A stretch of DNA of 7,119 bases from Methanosarcina sp. (GTDB lineage Archaea; Halobacteriota; Methanosarcinia; Methanosarcinales; Methanosarcinaceae), in NCBI GenBank assembly GCA_003157235.1, contig PMJC01000265.1, forward strand, positions 597-7,715. The letters are read 5' to 3'. Made by a program: the position numbers and the translations under genes. Shown one piece after another: positions 6,494 to 7,119 of the stretch. Position 1 is the first letter of the stretch, and each line of letters opens with the position of its first letter. The notes below the pieces were generated by a model. The model had not been told where the DNA came from, ran no database searches, and was given only the letters and a program-made list of their open reading frames with translations.

Positions 6494-6847
6494 ATGACAA
6501 AAATGAGATTAGGAATCATTGACTACATCGACAGTGCCCATTACCTTCCAGGACACGGAAAATGTGGAAGAGTACATGGCCACACTTATAAAATAGAGGT
6601 CTTAATAGAGGGAGAGGTACAGGAAAATGGGATGATAATCGATTTTTATGACCTGAAAAGAGGTGTAAAAGAAACTCTTCAGGAGTATGATCATATTTTA
6701 TTAAACGAACTAATAGAGTTCCCTAGTTCTGAATATATCTGCCAGAGCATTCACTCAAACCTTCTGGAAAAGTTCGGTTTCCCTCTGAAGGTAAAGGTTT
6801 GGGAGGGGGAATGCAAATGGTGCGAAATGGATAATTTCTCAAAATAA
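6494..6847 (+). CDS. queD: 6-carboxy-5,6,7,8-tetrahydropterin synthase
   Basis: Converts 7,8-dihydroneopterin triphosphate to 6-carboxytetrahydropterin, the substrate of QueE; cytosolic, zinc-dependent, of the 6-pyruvoyl-tetrahydropterin synthase fold. The 117-aa protein has zinc ligands His16 (DSAHYLPGH), His28 and His30, and the catalytic Cys24 in C-x3-H-G-H, the QueD arrangement. It also has Asp66-His67 in YDHILLNE, the PSSEYIC segment (77-83) and the substrate-binding Glu104 in KVWEG. A C-x2-C pair (Cys107, Cys110) in the tail is not part of the core catalytic set. Length is close to that of bacterial QueD (about 120 aa). GGAG at 6482-6485, 8 nt before the ATG, selects this start over the ATG at 6503. 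The substrate in archaea comes from GTP through an MptA-type cyclohydrolase, not seen here. Confidence 0.95.
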   Translation: MTKMRLGIIDYIDSAHYLPGHGKCGRVHGHTYKIEVLIEGEVQENGMIIDFYDLKRGVKETLQEYDHILLNELIEFPSSEYICQSIHSNLLEKFGFPLKVKVWEGECKWCEMDNFSK

Positions 6848-6893
6848 AGGGACCTAGAAATTGTTATCATTTTCCCATCATATTACCCAGATA

Positions 6894-6906
6894 TTTTTTT
6901 GGTTTT
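6894..6906 (+). terminator. Oligo-T stop after queD
   Basis: TTTTTTTGGTTTT, with seven consecutive T, starts about 46 nt past the queD stop. No hairpin is needed for archaeal termination, and none is obvious. Confidence 0.5.
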
Positions 6907-6922
6907 ATCCAATCAATTTGGG

Positions 6923-6930
6923 TATAAATA
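6923..6930 (+). promoter_or_regulatory. TATA-like box near the right edge
   Basis: TATAAATA stands after the queD terminator and could drive a transcript starting near 6955. The remaining sequence to the edge holds no open frame of note (the longest is the 11-codon one from the ATG in TTTACATGGAAA), so any product would be an RNA or a gene beyond the window. Confidence 0.3.
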
Positions 6931-7022
6931 TTTAATAGATGCTTATTTTATTTTTCGAAGATAAAAAATTTACATGGAAATTTATTTTAAGCTACGTTTG
7001 TCCCATTAAATAAAACTAAGTC

Positions 7023-7038
7023 ATGCAAAACATTGCAT
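7023..7038. repeat. Small inverted repeat (6-bp arms, 4-nt loop)
   Basis: ATGCAA-AACA-TTGCAT forms a perfect short hairpin about 70-80 nt downstream of the expected start from the TATA-like box. It may be part of a leader, an operator, or chance. Confidence 0.3.
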
Positions 7039-7119
7039 TTATGGAATAGGACACCACATTGTTTTTTCATATGAAGTATCGGATTTTTTTTAGTCAATGA
7101 AATAATCAATTGTTTGAAA

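Overview
The window looks like chromosome from a methanogenic archaeon, most likely Methanosarcina or a close relative. The reasons are: AT-rich DNA with long gene-poor spacers; TATA-type promoters and oligo-T stops instead of bacterial -35/-10 boxes; start sites preceded by GGAG, GAGG or GGTG; a stand-alone archaeal-type riboflavin/F420 pyrimidine reductase; 7-deazaguanine genes for archaeosine; and a tiny acid-free basic protein that I associate with methanogens. The genus call is inference from protein style and layout, not from a search.

Left part (1-3508), all genes on the + strand. A metal-dependent amidohydrolase (deaminase-like, substrate unknown) is followed after 18 nt by a universal stress protein with an intact ATP-binding signature, so the two probably form an operon. 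Next come a four-CBS-domain protein with its own promoter-like leader and a 10-bp palindrome, and then ArfC, the reductase that makes the ribityl pyrimidine precursor of riboflavin and coenzyme F420.

Middle part (3509-5536) is poor in intact genes. A minus-strand stretch (about 4273 to 3576) reads as a broken gene, with stretches of protein-like sequence linked across stop codons and frame changes. A second broken gene lies on the + strand just before queE (5171-5527). Between them sits one intact small gene, a 57-residue protein with 17 Lys/Arg and no Asp or Glu, preceded by a short frameshifted ORF with a near-ideal ribosome binding site. The neighbourhood appears to be decaying around one conserved small gene.

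Right part (5537-7119). queE and queD are in the same orientation, separated by 189 nt. QueD makes 6-carboxytetrahydropterin and QueE converts it to 7-carboxy-7-deazaguanine. In archaea this feeds preQ0 and then archaeosine at position 15 of tRNA. The next enzyme, QueC, is not in the window. ArfC and QueD/QueE both draw on GTP-derived intermediates but act in separate pathways. After queD there is an oligo-T stop, then a TATA-like box and a small hairpin that may belong to something beyond the right edge.

I see no tRNA, rRNA, CRISPR array or intact insertion sequence. I found no clear new multi-gene system. The best leads are the two decayed genes, the small basic protein with its odd upstream ORF, and the unassigned deaminase-like enzyme.
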